From the NCBI RefSeq assembly GCF_023228165.1, contig NZ_JALOBS010000047.1, positions 14,871-32,056 of the forward strand: DNA of 17,186 nucleotides, written 5' to 3'. The notes below the pieces were generated by a model. It saw only the letters and a list, made by a program, of their open reading frames with translations. It searched no databases and was not told where the DNA came from. The translations under genes and the position numbers were made by a program. This DNA is from Methylomonas sp. (GTDB taxonomy: Bacteria; Pseudomonadota; Gammaproteobacteria; Methylococcales; Methylomonadaceae). Below are positions 1 to 11,200 of this stretch, one piece after another (position 1 is the first letter of the stretch; each line of letters begins with the position of its first letter).

Positions 1-61
1 AATGAACGGATAAGCCTCGGATAGTTCTTCTTTACAAGAAATATCAAGTTCGATGTAACGG
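1..61 (+). repeat. Left terminal inverted repeat (61 bp)
   Basis: The first 61 bases match the reverse complement of the last 61 bases with two mismatches, at positions 34 (a against t) and 51 (c against t). The outermost 33 bases are identical. Similarity ends abruptly after 61. I saw no internal copy of this repeat. Ends of this kind occur on linear viral genomes and on large DNA transposons. No target-site duplication can be checked because the window ends exactly at the repeat. The inner part (TTCTTCT, then GAAATAT) resembles the leader of the methyltransferase gene. Confidence 0.95.
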
Positions 62-69
62 TATTGACG

Positions 70-107
70 TTAAATTTCTTCTCAGAAAAGATGAAATTGA
101 AAATCAA
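70..107 (+). promoter_or_regulatory. Putative early-type promoter/leader of the first ORF
   Basis: The block holds TTAAATTTCTTCTC, then GAAATTGAAAATCA, and ends directly at ATGGCG. The region just upstream of the methyltransferase start (14441-14475, minus strand) has the same order: TTAAATT, AATTTCTTCTC, GAAATATAAAATCA, ATGGCG. Two unrelated genes sharing this leader suggests a promoter class. Calling it early is inference, because the presumed virion genes have a different motif. Confidence 0.6.
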
Positions 108-581
108 ATGGCGAAATTTGTGAGTATTCATGCGCAAATCATAGGCGACCAGTTTATCGCTCGGCGATGCGCGGACGAGCCATTGCCGGCATTTAATCAA
201 TACGAAGAAGAAATGATTTTACTTGTTCTTTATCTTGATTCATTTCTGCGACAAGTCGCGAAAAGCGGGCAACTATTGCAGCTCGCATGGGAATGCATGG
301 ATTGTTCGCAAAGTAGAAAACGTTTGGCATTGGTTCGCATGATGGTAACTGAGGAAGTAAATCCAGCTCGCCAAAGCATCGACACATTCGATGGAGCCAC
401 AGCAGAACCACGCAAAGATAATTTTCGATACCGAGATTTTGCCAAGCACGTTCGCTCGGCGTTTCTGCGCGGCATTGTGGAAATATTGATTCTCGCGGAT
501 ATCTCGGAAAACTGCGCGTTGCAATTATGCGCGACAGATTCTTCTGTTTGTCGCGCGATTGCGGCGAATTGCTTATTATAG
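108..581 (+). CDS. Hypothetical protein, 157 aa, first gene inside left end
   Basis: I do not recognise this protein. It looks mostly helical and soluble. There is a hydrophobic stretch around residues 35-50 (MILLVLYLDSFL), a cysteine-containing segment near 62-67 (ECMDCS), and another hydrophobic stretch near 120-131 (RGIVEILILADI) followed by two cysteines. There is no signal peptide. The ATG at 108 is preferred because it directly follows a leader shared with the methyltransferase gene and carries the same ATGGCG start context. A run of seven Ts, 14 bases past the stop, fits a terminator. Minus-strand ORFs over the same DNA lack these signals and I treat them as shadows. Its place next to the terminus and its leader class suggest an accessory, possibly host-interaction gene, but that is inference. 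Confidence 0.65.
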   Translation: MAKFVSIHAQIIGDQFIARRCADEPLPAFNQYEEEMILLVLYLDSFLRQVAKSGQLLQLAWECMDCSQSRKRLALVRMMVTEEVNPARQSIDTFDGATAEPRKDNFRYRDFAKHVRSAFLRGIVEILILADISENCALQLCATDSSVCRAIAANCLL

Positions 582-594
582 AATGGCGTTTCGC

Positions 595-601
595 TTTTTT
601 T
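595..601 (+). terminator. T7 transcription terminator after first ORF
   Basis: Seven Ts between c and g, 14 bases past the stop at 581. In ASFV, RNA 3' ends map to runs of about seven Ts, and the same signal recurs after most plus-strand genes here. Confidence 0.55.
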
Positions 602-613
602 GAATAAATCACC

Positions 614-645
614 GAAATTGAAATGCACCATTTCTGATTATATAA
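614..645 (+). promoter_or_regulatory. Putative promoter of the F-box gene
   Basis: GAAATTGAAA (614-623) matches the core of the leader at 93-102. TTATATAA (638-645) gives a TATA-like element about 20 bases before the ATG at 666. The AATTTCTTCTC half of the motif is missing, so assignment to the same class as the first ORF is weak. Confidence 0.35.
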
Positions 646-665
646 GGAAGGCGCAAGTCGTGCGC

Positions 666-2135
666 ATGGCAGCGACTTCGAGAAAAATCACGCGTAATCG
701 CGCGCAGCGAACGGTATCTCGCGCGGAAAGGGGTAGCGAAAATCTATTCGACCAACTTAATGACGACCTTCTTCTTGATTTATTTTGCCAATTAACGCCA
801 GGAGAGTGTTGGATGTTCTCGCAAGTGAATAAACGCATGCATGCGATTTTCCGCGGCAATTTCGTTGTAATCGCGCATAAGATTGGATTATTTTCTTGTC
901 AAGCATTTGACGCGATCGCAAGAGATGCCGTCGATTGCCAATCGCGCGCGCTCATTGCACTCGCTTTTCAATTGTACAAAAAAAGAAAAACGGCACCGGC
1001 AATTCTCGATGGTGAAGGGTTTCTCGATTACACCGAGCGTTTATTCTATTCCCGTTATGATTCGAGTAATCCGCACCACGCTGGGATTTTTCCCGTACAT
1101 TATAAATGCGAATGTGAGACGCGAAAAGAAATGATTAAAGAAGAACTTGCGAATCTCGGCGTACTCGATAAGGATTATTATATGTCAAATATTGCCAGTA
1201 CTCAAATTCACGGGATGAATTTTGTCAAGCGCGTTTGTCTTTGCGATGAAGCGTTTGAACAAATAGACATCGATTCCAATGGAGAATGTCATCGCAGCGT
1301 ATTTGCGATATATCTTGCGTTATACATGCGATTGCGTATTCCAATATTTCTTTATCGTGCAATGCATATCCTTGAATTTTTAGAGGCATATCCTACGGCA
1401 GATAATAATACGATTGGCGCATCGCGCGGACGTCTGATTGGAATACCGCTCCGCTATATCAAATTTAGACCATCCCTTCCATTTTTCGCGCTTTGCTCGG
1501 AATCAGCATACGTCGCGATATTGTACAAGGACCAGCTATTATTGAAGCGAATACTTCGTGGCATTGGCGGTGGGAATGCGCAATTCGATATGGAACGCCT
1601 CGTGGCACTTGCGTTAAGTGTGCATAAAAAAAGTATTCCAATTCTCATTGAATGTTTCGGCTGGAATACAACTGCGGCATCAACGAACGAAATTATACGA
1701 GAGGGAAGTATTTCTCTTTGGCATTTGGTATTTTGCATTATTGCGCGCGGTGGGACGCCGAAATTAAAAGCGCTTTATCATTTTTGCGATAAAGATGCGT
1801 CGGAAAAACTTACCATCATTCGCGAATTTAGCCATCGAGATAAAAAATCGACTTCACTGGATGATATTGTCGACGCATGCGCGAGATGCGGAGAAAACGC
1901 GGCTTGGTTTGCAAATGCGGTCCTATGCGCACTTGCGTATCGCGGCAAATTGGCGAATATTAAAAAAATAATTGAAGGACAACGCGGCGGTACAATTTGC
2001 CAATTCGATTATCCGCGGATTCTCTATTGGGCAACTTATGATGAGCCGCACACAATGATTGTGCGATTCATTCGGCATTATTTGCAAGAAGTGCCGCTCG
2101 ACGAAGAAGCCGCAGCATTGAGCTATTTCAAATGA
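666..2135 (+). CDS. F-box protein with degenerate ankyrin-like segments, 489 aa
   Basis: Residues 27-66 read as an F-box: LFDQLNDDLLLDLFCQL, then a W and FSQVNKRMHAIF, matching the usual pattern of a leucine-rich first helix and a 'vCkrw'-like second helix. F-boxes bind Skp1 and bring substrates to SCF ubiquitin ligases. Giant viruses of protists often carry them, commonly fused to ankyrin repeats. The rest has helix-pair segments resembling eroded ankyrin repeats, for example residues 281-333 and 417-469 (ALAYRGKLANIKKIIE), and several cysteines. The frame is open back to a TTG at 600, but the ATG at 666 is the first ATG and follows a TATA-like element, so I start there. A T7 run lies 36 bases past the stop. 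Redirecting host ubiquitination is family knowledge applied by inference. Confidence 0.8.
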   Translation: MAATSRKITRNRAQRTVSRAERGSENLFDQLNDDLLLDLFCQLTPGECWMFSQVNKRMHAIFRGNFVVIAHKIGLFSCQAFDAIARDAVDCQSRALIALAFQLYKKRKTAPAILDGEGFLDYTERLFYSRYDSSNPHHAGIFPVHYKCECETRKEMIKEELANLGVLDKDYYMSNIASTQIHGMNFVKRVCLCDEAFEQIDIDSNGECHRSVFAIYLALYMRLRIPIFLYRAMHILEFLEAYPTADNNTIGASRGRLIGIPLRYIKFRPSLPFFALCSESAYVAILYKDQLLLKRILRGIGGGNAQFDMERLVALALSVHKKSIPILIECFGWNTTAASTNEIIREGSISLWHLVFCIIARGGTPKLKALYHFCDKDASEKLTIIREFSHRDKKSTSLDDIVDACARCGENAAWFANAVLCALAYRGKLANIKKIIEGQRGGTICQFDYPRILYWATYDEPHTMIVRFIRHYLQEVPLDEEAAALSYFK

Positions 2136-2171
2136 AACACTACGCGATCGCGATGGTGCTATTGCGGATTC

Positions 2172-2178
2172 TTTTTTT
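2172..2178 (+). terminator. T7 transcription terminator after F-box gene
   Basis: Seven Ts between c and g, 36 bases past the stop at 2135 and about 40 bases before the late-type motif of the fibre gene. Confidence 0.5.
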
Positions 2179-2216
2179 GTTTCAAGATAAAGCCGACCGC
2201 AGAAAGTTGCTTATCT

Positions 2217-2227
2217 AAATATATACG
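2217..2227 (+). promoter_or_regulatory. Putative late promoter of the fibre gene
   Basis: AAATATATACG lies 28 bases before the fibre ATG. Near-identical motifs precede the lectin-like, coiled-coil and capsid genes. ASFV late promoters are likewise short TATA-like elements near the start of transcription. Confidence 0.55.
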
Positions 2228-2255
2228 TCAGCGCAAGAAGTGGTAGATTTGCGCG

Positions 2256-5200
2256 ATGGATAGAGACGGAACTCAACAACTCGATGAATCGCGCGCAAAT
2301 AAGTTTTATGGCGCTGGTATTGGGCTAACAGATGTTCCTCGCGCCGGTATTAGCGCAGGAACGCCAGCACACGTTATAATTAATAATCCAGTTGGCGGTG
2401 CACTTTCTTCTGAAGCGCAATTAGCTGCTTCAAGAGGCGGATTAGGCGCAGATATGTCTGGCGGTGATGCGATTCCGCGCGTGGTCAAAATTGCGTCTGG
2501 AGTCGGTTCAATTGGCGAAGAAGTCAAAGAATATGTTGTCACGGGTGTTGGAGCAGCGTCCAGTGCTGATTCAATAGTAAAACGCGATGCGCTGGGCGCA
2601 ATACATGCTACAACATATTCAGACGCTAATGCAGCTTTTATCCTCGATGTCGTTGGAAAGCCAGGAGATGTCGATAGAGAATATCTCACTATTCATTGGA
2701 ATGGCACTGGCTACGAATTGGCGAGCGTTGCCACGGGAACCGGCGTTATTCGCCCATTTAATATTTCCGCGGCGGTTGATATTAGTAACGGCACGCTTCG
2801 TTTGCTTGATGGCACCGCTCCAGTTAATCCTCTTGAAGTTGTCACAAAAGAATACGTTGATGCGCTAATTCATGGCGCAGATTGGCAACCTTCTGTTATA
2901 CAATTTAATGTCGACCCTCCAGGCGGCGTTCCTGCGGATGGCGATCGCTATATTGCGGATGTCGGCTCAGTAGTGTGGAATGTAAATTCGATTTACCAGT
3001 GGGATGCCATTGCCGGAAATTGGCATGAAATCGTTCCTACAGCGGGAACCGCGCTTTATGTCGAAGGCGGAGTCAAATATTCGCACAAGGCAATAATTTT
3101 CACAAGCACGGGCACGTGGTCGCCGATGGGAATAACACTTGACCATAATGACTTACTGAATATTGGCGTGAATACGCATGCGCAAATCGATTCGCATATT
3201 GGCGATACGACAACAGCGCATGGATGGCAAAATTTGGCAATATCAGCGATTCCAACATTTCGCGGGCTTCTCATTGACGGCGATGGCGCTGCAGCCCCGG
3301 CATCGCAAATCAGAATGTGCACAGATGTTGGCGGCGGCGCAGCAGTGGCGACGTTCGAAGTTGCAGCAAATGATAAAATCTCTCTTACGAACGTGAATGG
3401 ACTTTCTCTTGCGGCATTATCGGAATTGACGCTCGCAGGCGAAATTGTAGTAACAGGGAATTTAAATCTAGGAATAGTCTCAGAAATTCATTCTGGCGGT
3501 TTAGGGCGTTTCGGCACTGTTGAATTCGGCAGCGCAACTGGCGCGCTCGCTGGAACGGCGTCATTATCCATTAGCGGGGACCATTCTTGGGCGATTTTTA
3601 CAATTCCGGCAGAAGGATTATCGATTCCAGCGACTGGAGTGTCAATTGGCGTTGCTGCGGAGCCATCACCAGGAACAGTTGGTCTCGAAGTGCAAGGAGG
3701 AACAACTGCGAATTTGCGGCTTTCAATTGCAGCCGGCGGATTAGCGAATTTCCTGATTCGTGCCGCAGATAATGTTCTTTATATTGACCCAGTGTTAAGC
3801 GCGATTACTGAATTTCGCGGCACAGCACGCGTCACGACGAGTTTAATTGTTGCCGGTGTTGATGCAGCAGACGATTTCATAATCGACCGTGGAGGTGCAG
3901 GAGGGCGCGCGCGAATTCAGGGGGGCACATCAGGCGGCGTTATTTTCACACAATCGCCAAATGTGCCGTATCCCACAGTAACTGGCGATGCCGCTTCTCT
4001 TGATGCTGCAGTAGATAATGCGCGTTTGTATTCGAAAATTGCGCAATTTCCATTTAAGAGTTTCCTGCGCGGCGGCGATGTTATTCCGCCACTTTTGCCA
4101 GTTGTTGGCGATAGATGGATTTTATTCGAGGCGCCATATACCATCTATGAATATGTCAATTTCCCCGCGACTGATTGGCTTATTACAGTGCCGATTGATG
4201 GCACAATTGCGTACTGCACAGAAGACATTACTTATGCGGGGAGATTGATGCAGTACACTGTGGCTGGGCATTGGCAATTGTTCGAAACATTAATTACACA
4301 CGCAGATATTAATGGTGGCGCAGCGACTTATTCGCACACGCAAATCGATTCGCATATTAATAATGTGACGACTGCTCATTTTGGTCAAGATTTGCGCGCA
4401 ACTGGAACGCCAACTTTTGCTGGCGTATATTCCGGCTGGTATTCTGGCGCTACAACAGCCGCGGCATTTTTCCTTCGAGATGGAGAAGATACTGGAGTTG
4501 TTCAGCATTTGAAAATCGCGTATGCTGCATCCGCGCATCAAATCGATACAGAAGATGCCGGAACATTTGTCTCTTTTATTCAATCTCCGCATGTGCCAAC
4601 TCCAACGGGCGATTCTGATGCAGCACCAAAAGTGTACGTTGATGATTCTATTTTCGCGCTTGGTTTGCGCGGAACGCCTGTACTCGATAAAAGAGCAGTT
4701 ATCCCCCTTGGTCCAGCGAATGGTGACCGTTATATTGCGACAGCAACAGTCGATGCTTGGACGATTAATCACATTTATACTTGGAATGACGGAACGACAA
4801 CATGGGATGATGATGGTATTCCAGTAATCGGATGGCATGTTTACGATATCGCGATTTCCAACTTTGAAATATTCGATGGAGCGACGTGGAACGCGGCGAT
4901 AGCAAACCAAGACCATACATTGTTAACTAATATTGGTGTTCATACTCACGCGCAAATTGATACACATATTGTTGAGCAAAATATTCAACTTCTCGACCCT
5001 GATGCCGTGCTGCCAGCTGGAAATATTATTGGCGAATACGCCGTTAATTCAAATTATGCTATTTTTGAGGATGTAAATGGTGCTATTCAGCTGAATGGGC
5101 TCGAAAAAAATGGCATTTTCAGCTGGAATGGCGCGAATTGGATTGCGCAGGGATATATCAAAGATGGAGATTCATTTGGTTTAAGCGGGCTCCACGTGCA

Positions 5201-8200
5201 ATATTTAGGCGCTGTCGGCGCAAGAATAACGAATTTACGCACGAATGCAGTTTACGCAACAGGAATCCAATATTTAACGGCGAATACGCGTGCTCGCGAA
5301 GTTGAATTTTATTCTGCCGCTGCGCCAGTTTATACAGATGCCACTGATGCGAAATTCTCTGGGCAAGTCGCTGGCGAATTAGGCTTGTCTTCCGCGGTTA
5401 CTGTGGAAGCTGCATTTATATTCCGCGTAACTGGGCAAATTGTGGCATCGCAGAACGTTTCTTCGCAAATTGACGCAACGACAAATAATCATCTTCCGCG
5501 ACTTTCACAGGTAACTTCTCTTATTGCAGCACATGCGAATAACTCAACTACGGCTCATTTTGGTCAAGATTTGAAAACTTCCGGAGCACCGCAATTTGCG
5601 GGGCTCACAATTTTAGCAGTTGCAAATCCGACAATAACAATGACACAAGGAGCAGCAAACGCAACGATAATATTTGATGGTAGCGATGTCCAATTTAGTG
5701 GCGCAACGGCGTCTTTTTCGAGTGGAATACTTACTGATACAATTTCGGCACACGCGCTTGCGACTATTTCTCTTGCAAATTCCCTTACTGCGATTGGCGT
5801 TGGTTCGACGACAGTTATTGATTTAGCCGTAGTCTCGTCAACGGAAGGCAAATTCGACACTCTTTCATCGCTCGCCGGCGGCGATATAACAACAGCGAAT
5901 CGGCTGAAAATCACAAATGTAGAAGCGTATTCAATCGCAGGGACTGGAGCTTTGCAGGTTACGGGCGGAATTTCTGTCGGCGCTGCATCAGATTTTGGCG
6001 GATTAGTAACTGTCAACCATTTGCAAAGTGCATATGTTGCTTTAGTTGATAATGATATTCCAAATCTCCTCGCAATGAACACCGCTCTTTCCGCAAAGGC
6101 AAATCAAATAGATTTCACGAATCACACGGGTAATTCAACTACGGCTCATTTTGGGCAAGATTTGAAAGACTCGGGTTCGCCGCAATTCGCGGGGCTTGAA
6201 ATTTCTGCTGTCGCTTCACCCACAATCACACTGACGGAATCTGGCGGACTAATAAGCTCGACAATCATATTCGATGGAAGTGATATTGAAATTGGCGGCG
6301 CAACAGCAACCGTGTCTTTCCCTAATGGAATACTTACTGATACAATTTCCGCGCAAGTACTCACAACTATTTCTCTTGCAAATTCTCTTACGGCAATTGG
6401 GGTCGGTTCAACAACAGTTATTGATTTGGCAGCTGTTTCATCAACAGAAGGTAAATTTAACACTCTTTCGCCTTTGACTCTGGGAGGCGATATTTCATCC
6501 GCATCTCGGCTGAAAATCACAAATGCCGAGGCATATTCAATCGCTGGAACCGGTGCGCTACAAGTCACAGGAGGCATTTTGGTAGGTGCTGCATCGAATT
6601 TCGGCGGATTAGTTGTCGCCGCACAACTACAAAGTCCTTACGTTGCATTAGTGGATAATGATATTCCAAATCTCCTCGCAATGAATACCGCTCTTTCTGC
6701 AAAGGCAAATCAAATAGATTTCACGAATCATACTGGAAATTCGACAACTGCTCATTTTGGGCAAGATTTGAAAACCACCGCATCGCCGCAATTCATCGAT
6801 ATTACGCTTACTGGCACAATGGAAGTATCGCGCGACCCAATTTCCGCGCTTGAAGTTGCCACGAAACAATATGCCGATTCCGCGCCATTCGCGCAACCTG
6901 TTCTTGGAACTTTTCCAAATGATACAGACCCACTGCCAGACCCAGTAGGACACTTGGGCGATAGGTGGATTGCAAAGGTATCCAATGGTGGCTGGGCGGC
7001 AAATTATATTTATGAATCAAATGGCGTGATTTGGGTTGAAACCGTACCATATGAGGGATTATCACTCTACACGCATGGAAGCGGATTCCCGGGATATCCA
7101 ACGGAAATAGTCTACGCTTCCGGGTGGACTATTCTCGGAACAAATCAGAGTATTGTGAAATTATTCTCAGATGCAACGCGTTATCAGACATTGAGCTCAT
7201 CTGGCATTGGAATAACTGATTTCGCATGCGATTTAACGCCGCTCGCATCGAGTTATAAATTCTGGGCTGGTACAACTGCGGCGGCTTGTTCAAAATTCGA
7301 TGTCGCAACAACTGGCGAATTGACAATAACAGCAGGAACCTTAGCAACACACAGAGTGATAGTTGCAAATACACTGGACGCGTCCGGCGTACTTTACGCA
7401 AATATGACTGCTGCAATGAAAATTGACGGCGGCTTATGCGTAAAAAAGAAAAGCCAAATTGGCGATGATATCACGATGTATTCGACCGGCACTCACGCGA
7501 AATACACGGTTTTATCTGTCAACGATGTTAATAGTGATTTCGCAATTTTACCGCCATCATCATCTTCTGGCGGCTTCGCGTTAAGATCAGATAATGCATT
7601 TTATACGTTTCGTATGTATGTTCGGAGAGACGCTGGAAATGAAGGAGCATTAGATATATCGCCAGTTGCCGCCACTGCGGGTCCAACTTTCGTGTTAGCC
7701 ACCCTCAGAGGCGCGACTGCGTACGAAAAAATTAAGATCGATAGCAGTAATGATATTACATTTACTCCGAATCAGGCAGCCGGGCGTGTTATTGTGATGC
7801 ATACCACTGAGGCTTCATTAGTGAATGGTGTTGGAACCGCGGGTTTTATAGCGCGAGGAGGCATACTTGTCAACAAGCAAATATGGGCTGGTGGAAAGAT
7901 TGTCATTTGGGAATCAGAAATGATTTCGTCAACTCTTACTTTTGCAGCAATGGATTCAGTATCAGGAAGATTCTATATTGCCCCATATTCAGGGACCACA
8001 ACTTCAGTCATTCGTTTCTATAACACATCCGGTATCGCTACGTCATATAGTACGAATTGTTTTACTTCTTCATATTATTACGATTTCAGTCTTGATGATT
8101 TAAGTAATCTTTCCATTGTTCCATATGACACTGCGGACGATGGCACGAAGGGAAGTCTTTTGATTTGTCAGCCGAATACTCCAGCGGTCTGGATGAAGGC

Positions 8201-11200
8201 GAAAGTCGACGCGAATGCGACAATCTCTCTTATTCCATCGGCATCTGGCACATCGGAAGGCGCGATTTCACTTTACAATGCAGATGCAACACATTATGCC
8301 AAAATTCGAGTGGATACGAGTAGTATATTAGAACTTAGACCATCCGTTGGCGGGCAAATTTCGTTATATAACGCAAATGGTACGAGTATCGCGATTTTCT
8401 CTGAGGATGCTTTCGGCGATTTAACAATTACATCCGGAACCGCTGCGAGTGATATGGTCGCCATTGGAAATACTTTAGATGCATCCGCCATTGGAACTGC
8501 CGCACTGATTTCATCTGGCGGCTTGAGTGTTGCAAAAAAGTCTTTCCTCGGCGGCGATATCACACTTTATTCGAATACTGCACATACGTATTCATCGACA
8601 TTTATTGTTGATGCTTCGGCTGATGCCCCGCCAGTTGGACGCGGGGGCGATTTAAGCATTTCGACTGGCGTCACAGCTACAAATCGCGTTAATTTCACGA
8701 ATACTCTTGATGCGACTGGCGCTGCATTTGCTGATATGAACGCTGCCGTATTGCTGAGCGGCGGTTTAGGTGTAATGAAACAATGCCAAATTGGCGGAAA
8801 TTTGAAATTATACGACAACGGTCACACAGATGGAGCATTTGCTCTATTTAGTGTAAATGGTACGGCGGATTTGACAATTACATCTGGAACTGCGGCGGAT
8901 GATATGGTCATTATTGGAAATACTTTAGAAGCATCCGCCCTTGGAACTGCCGCACTGATTTCATCTGGCGGCTTGAGTGTTGCAAAAAAATCGTATCTCG
9001 GTGGAGATATCACGCTTTATTCGAATACAGCGCACACATATTCATCGGCATTCGTCGTTAATGCTTCGGTTGATGCCCCGCCAGTTGGACGCGGGGGCGA
9101 TTTAAGCATTTCGACTGGCGTCACAGCTACAAATCGCGTTAATTTCACGAATACTCTCGATGCCTCTGGCGCGGCGTATGCTGATATGTCCGCGGCTCTA
9201 TTGGTAAGCGGCGGATTGGGCGTAAAACTTAAAAGTCAGTTTGGCGACGATATTACTCTGTGGTCCGGCTCAACGCATGCTAATAAAGCGACATTTTCTG
9301 TTAGTGATGCGAATGGCGATTTGACAATTACATCTGGGACTGCCGCGAGCGATATGGTGATTATTGGAAATACAACGGATGCATCCGCGATTGGAACCGC
9401 AGCAATGATTTCTTCTGGCGGTTTGGGCGTCGCAAAAAAATCTTATCTCGGCGGCGATATCACGCTTTATTCGAATACCGCGCATACATATTCCGCATCA
9501 TTGATTATCAATGCCGCGGTGGATCCGCCTCCTGTTGGGCGCGGTGGTGATTTGGAAATAACCGCGGGAACTCTCGCGACAAATCTCACACACTTCAAGA
9601 ATACACTGGACGTTAGTTTAAATCCTGTTGCGCCAAATGAACCGATTCTTGGACCCGCAGGTGTTCAATTAGATGGCGGAATGAGTATCGATAAACGACT
9701 GGTTGTTGGAGGATCTTTAACGGTGTATTCTACGGCTCCGGCACATACGTACAAATGTTATATGGAGACGGACTCAAATGGATATTTCGTTATTTGTCCA
9801 CATTATCCTGGATCCACTACGCTATTGACGGGATATACAATTTTATACAGCAAGCTCCAAGTGCGTTCAGCGGCAGATACAGCTACATCATGGGCTGATA
9901 TTCCTTCAATATTATCTAATGGAGGAATGATTGTAAAAAAGATTTGCCGAGTTGGAAATAAGTTGGCTATTCATTATAATGTCGATCCAGATTTGTTTCA
10001 CCGCGAGTCAACATTCACTGTCGACATAGATGGGAATTTAGCGATATCCGCGTATTCCCTTGGAAGTGGCGTCATAACATTCAGTAATACAACAGACGCA
10101 TCTTCGTTAACAGTAGCATCATTGGTTACGAGTGGAGGGCTTTCTGTTGCAAAAAAATCATATCTTGGCGGAGATATTACGCTCTATTCAAATACTGCGC
10201 ATGCATATTCTGCTACAATGGTTGTTGCATCAGCTGTTGCCCCTCCTACTGGACGTGGGGGCGATTTAACCATCGCGACTGGCGATTCGGCGTTAAATCG
10301 CATCCATCTCTCGAACACATTAGATGCGTCCGGCGCTACGCACTCGGTAATGTCTGCAGCTCTATTGGTAAGCGGCGGATTGGGCGTAAAACTTAAAAGT
10401 CAGTTTGGCGACGATATCACTCTATGGTCCGGCTCAACGCATGCAAATAAAGCAACATTTTCTGTTAGTGATGCGAACGGCGATTTGACAATTACATCTG
10501 GAACCGCCGCAAGTGATATGGTAATTATTGGAAATACAACTGATGCTTCTGCCATCGGAGCCGCCGCGTTTGTCGTAAATGGAGGGCTTTCTGTTGCCGC
10601 GAAATCACGTTTGGGCGGAGATGTAACTATCTATTCCGCTGACAACACAAAGAATGGTACATTTAGTATTGATAATTCAACGGCGGTAGCATCATTTACA
10701 ACGAGTTCTGCTACTGCGTCCGTATTCAAAGTTATAAATGGCACGAAAAGTTTAATGCTCGAATCGTTCAATGGCGGAAATGCGATAATAGCCGTGGACG
10801 CAACAGCCGGAATACTAACAATAGACAATGTTACAGATGCGACGAGCATATCATCCGCGGGTGTTATTTTGAACGGTGGTTTAGTTGTTGCGATGAAATC
10901 GTTCCTCGGCAATACAGTACGCATCCTTAATTCTGGCGATCGTGCGAAATACGGAGAAATCAGCTGCGATGGAAGTTCCAACTTGACAATCACTACAACT
11001 GACCTAACGACAAGTACAATTTCGTTCTCGAATACAACAGAAGCAACTGCATACAATGCAGCATCGGTCGTCTTGAGTGGCGGATTGGGCGTCAGTGGGA
11101 AATCATACTTGGGCGGTAATCTTATAGTAACTTCAGCAGACCATACTAAATCTGTCTCATTTGCCGTCGGTAACGGGTCCGGAGATTTAACAATCACTGC

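Noticed and set aside
193..631. Minus-strand frames of 133-139 aa opposite the first ORF
   Set aside because: They overlap a plus-strand ORF with a recognisable leader and a T7 terminator. Their composition (many Arg, Ser, Cys) is typical of antisense shadows.
600..665. TTG-started N-terminal extension of the F-box protein
   Set aside because: It would start inside the T7 terminator of the previous gene. The ATG at 666 follows a TATA-like element and directly precedes the basic N-terminus and F-box.
4290..4916. 208-aa minus-strand frame inside the fibre gene
   Set aside because: Antisense shadow of the fibre modules. It is rich in Cys, Arg and Ile without recognisable motifs.
5564..6577. 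Long minus-strand frames (172 and 143 aa) inside the fibre gene, similar to each other
   Set aside because: Their similarity just mirrors the tandem repeats of the fibre gene. They have no start signals and lie inside a clear coding frame.
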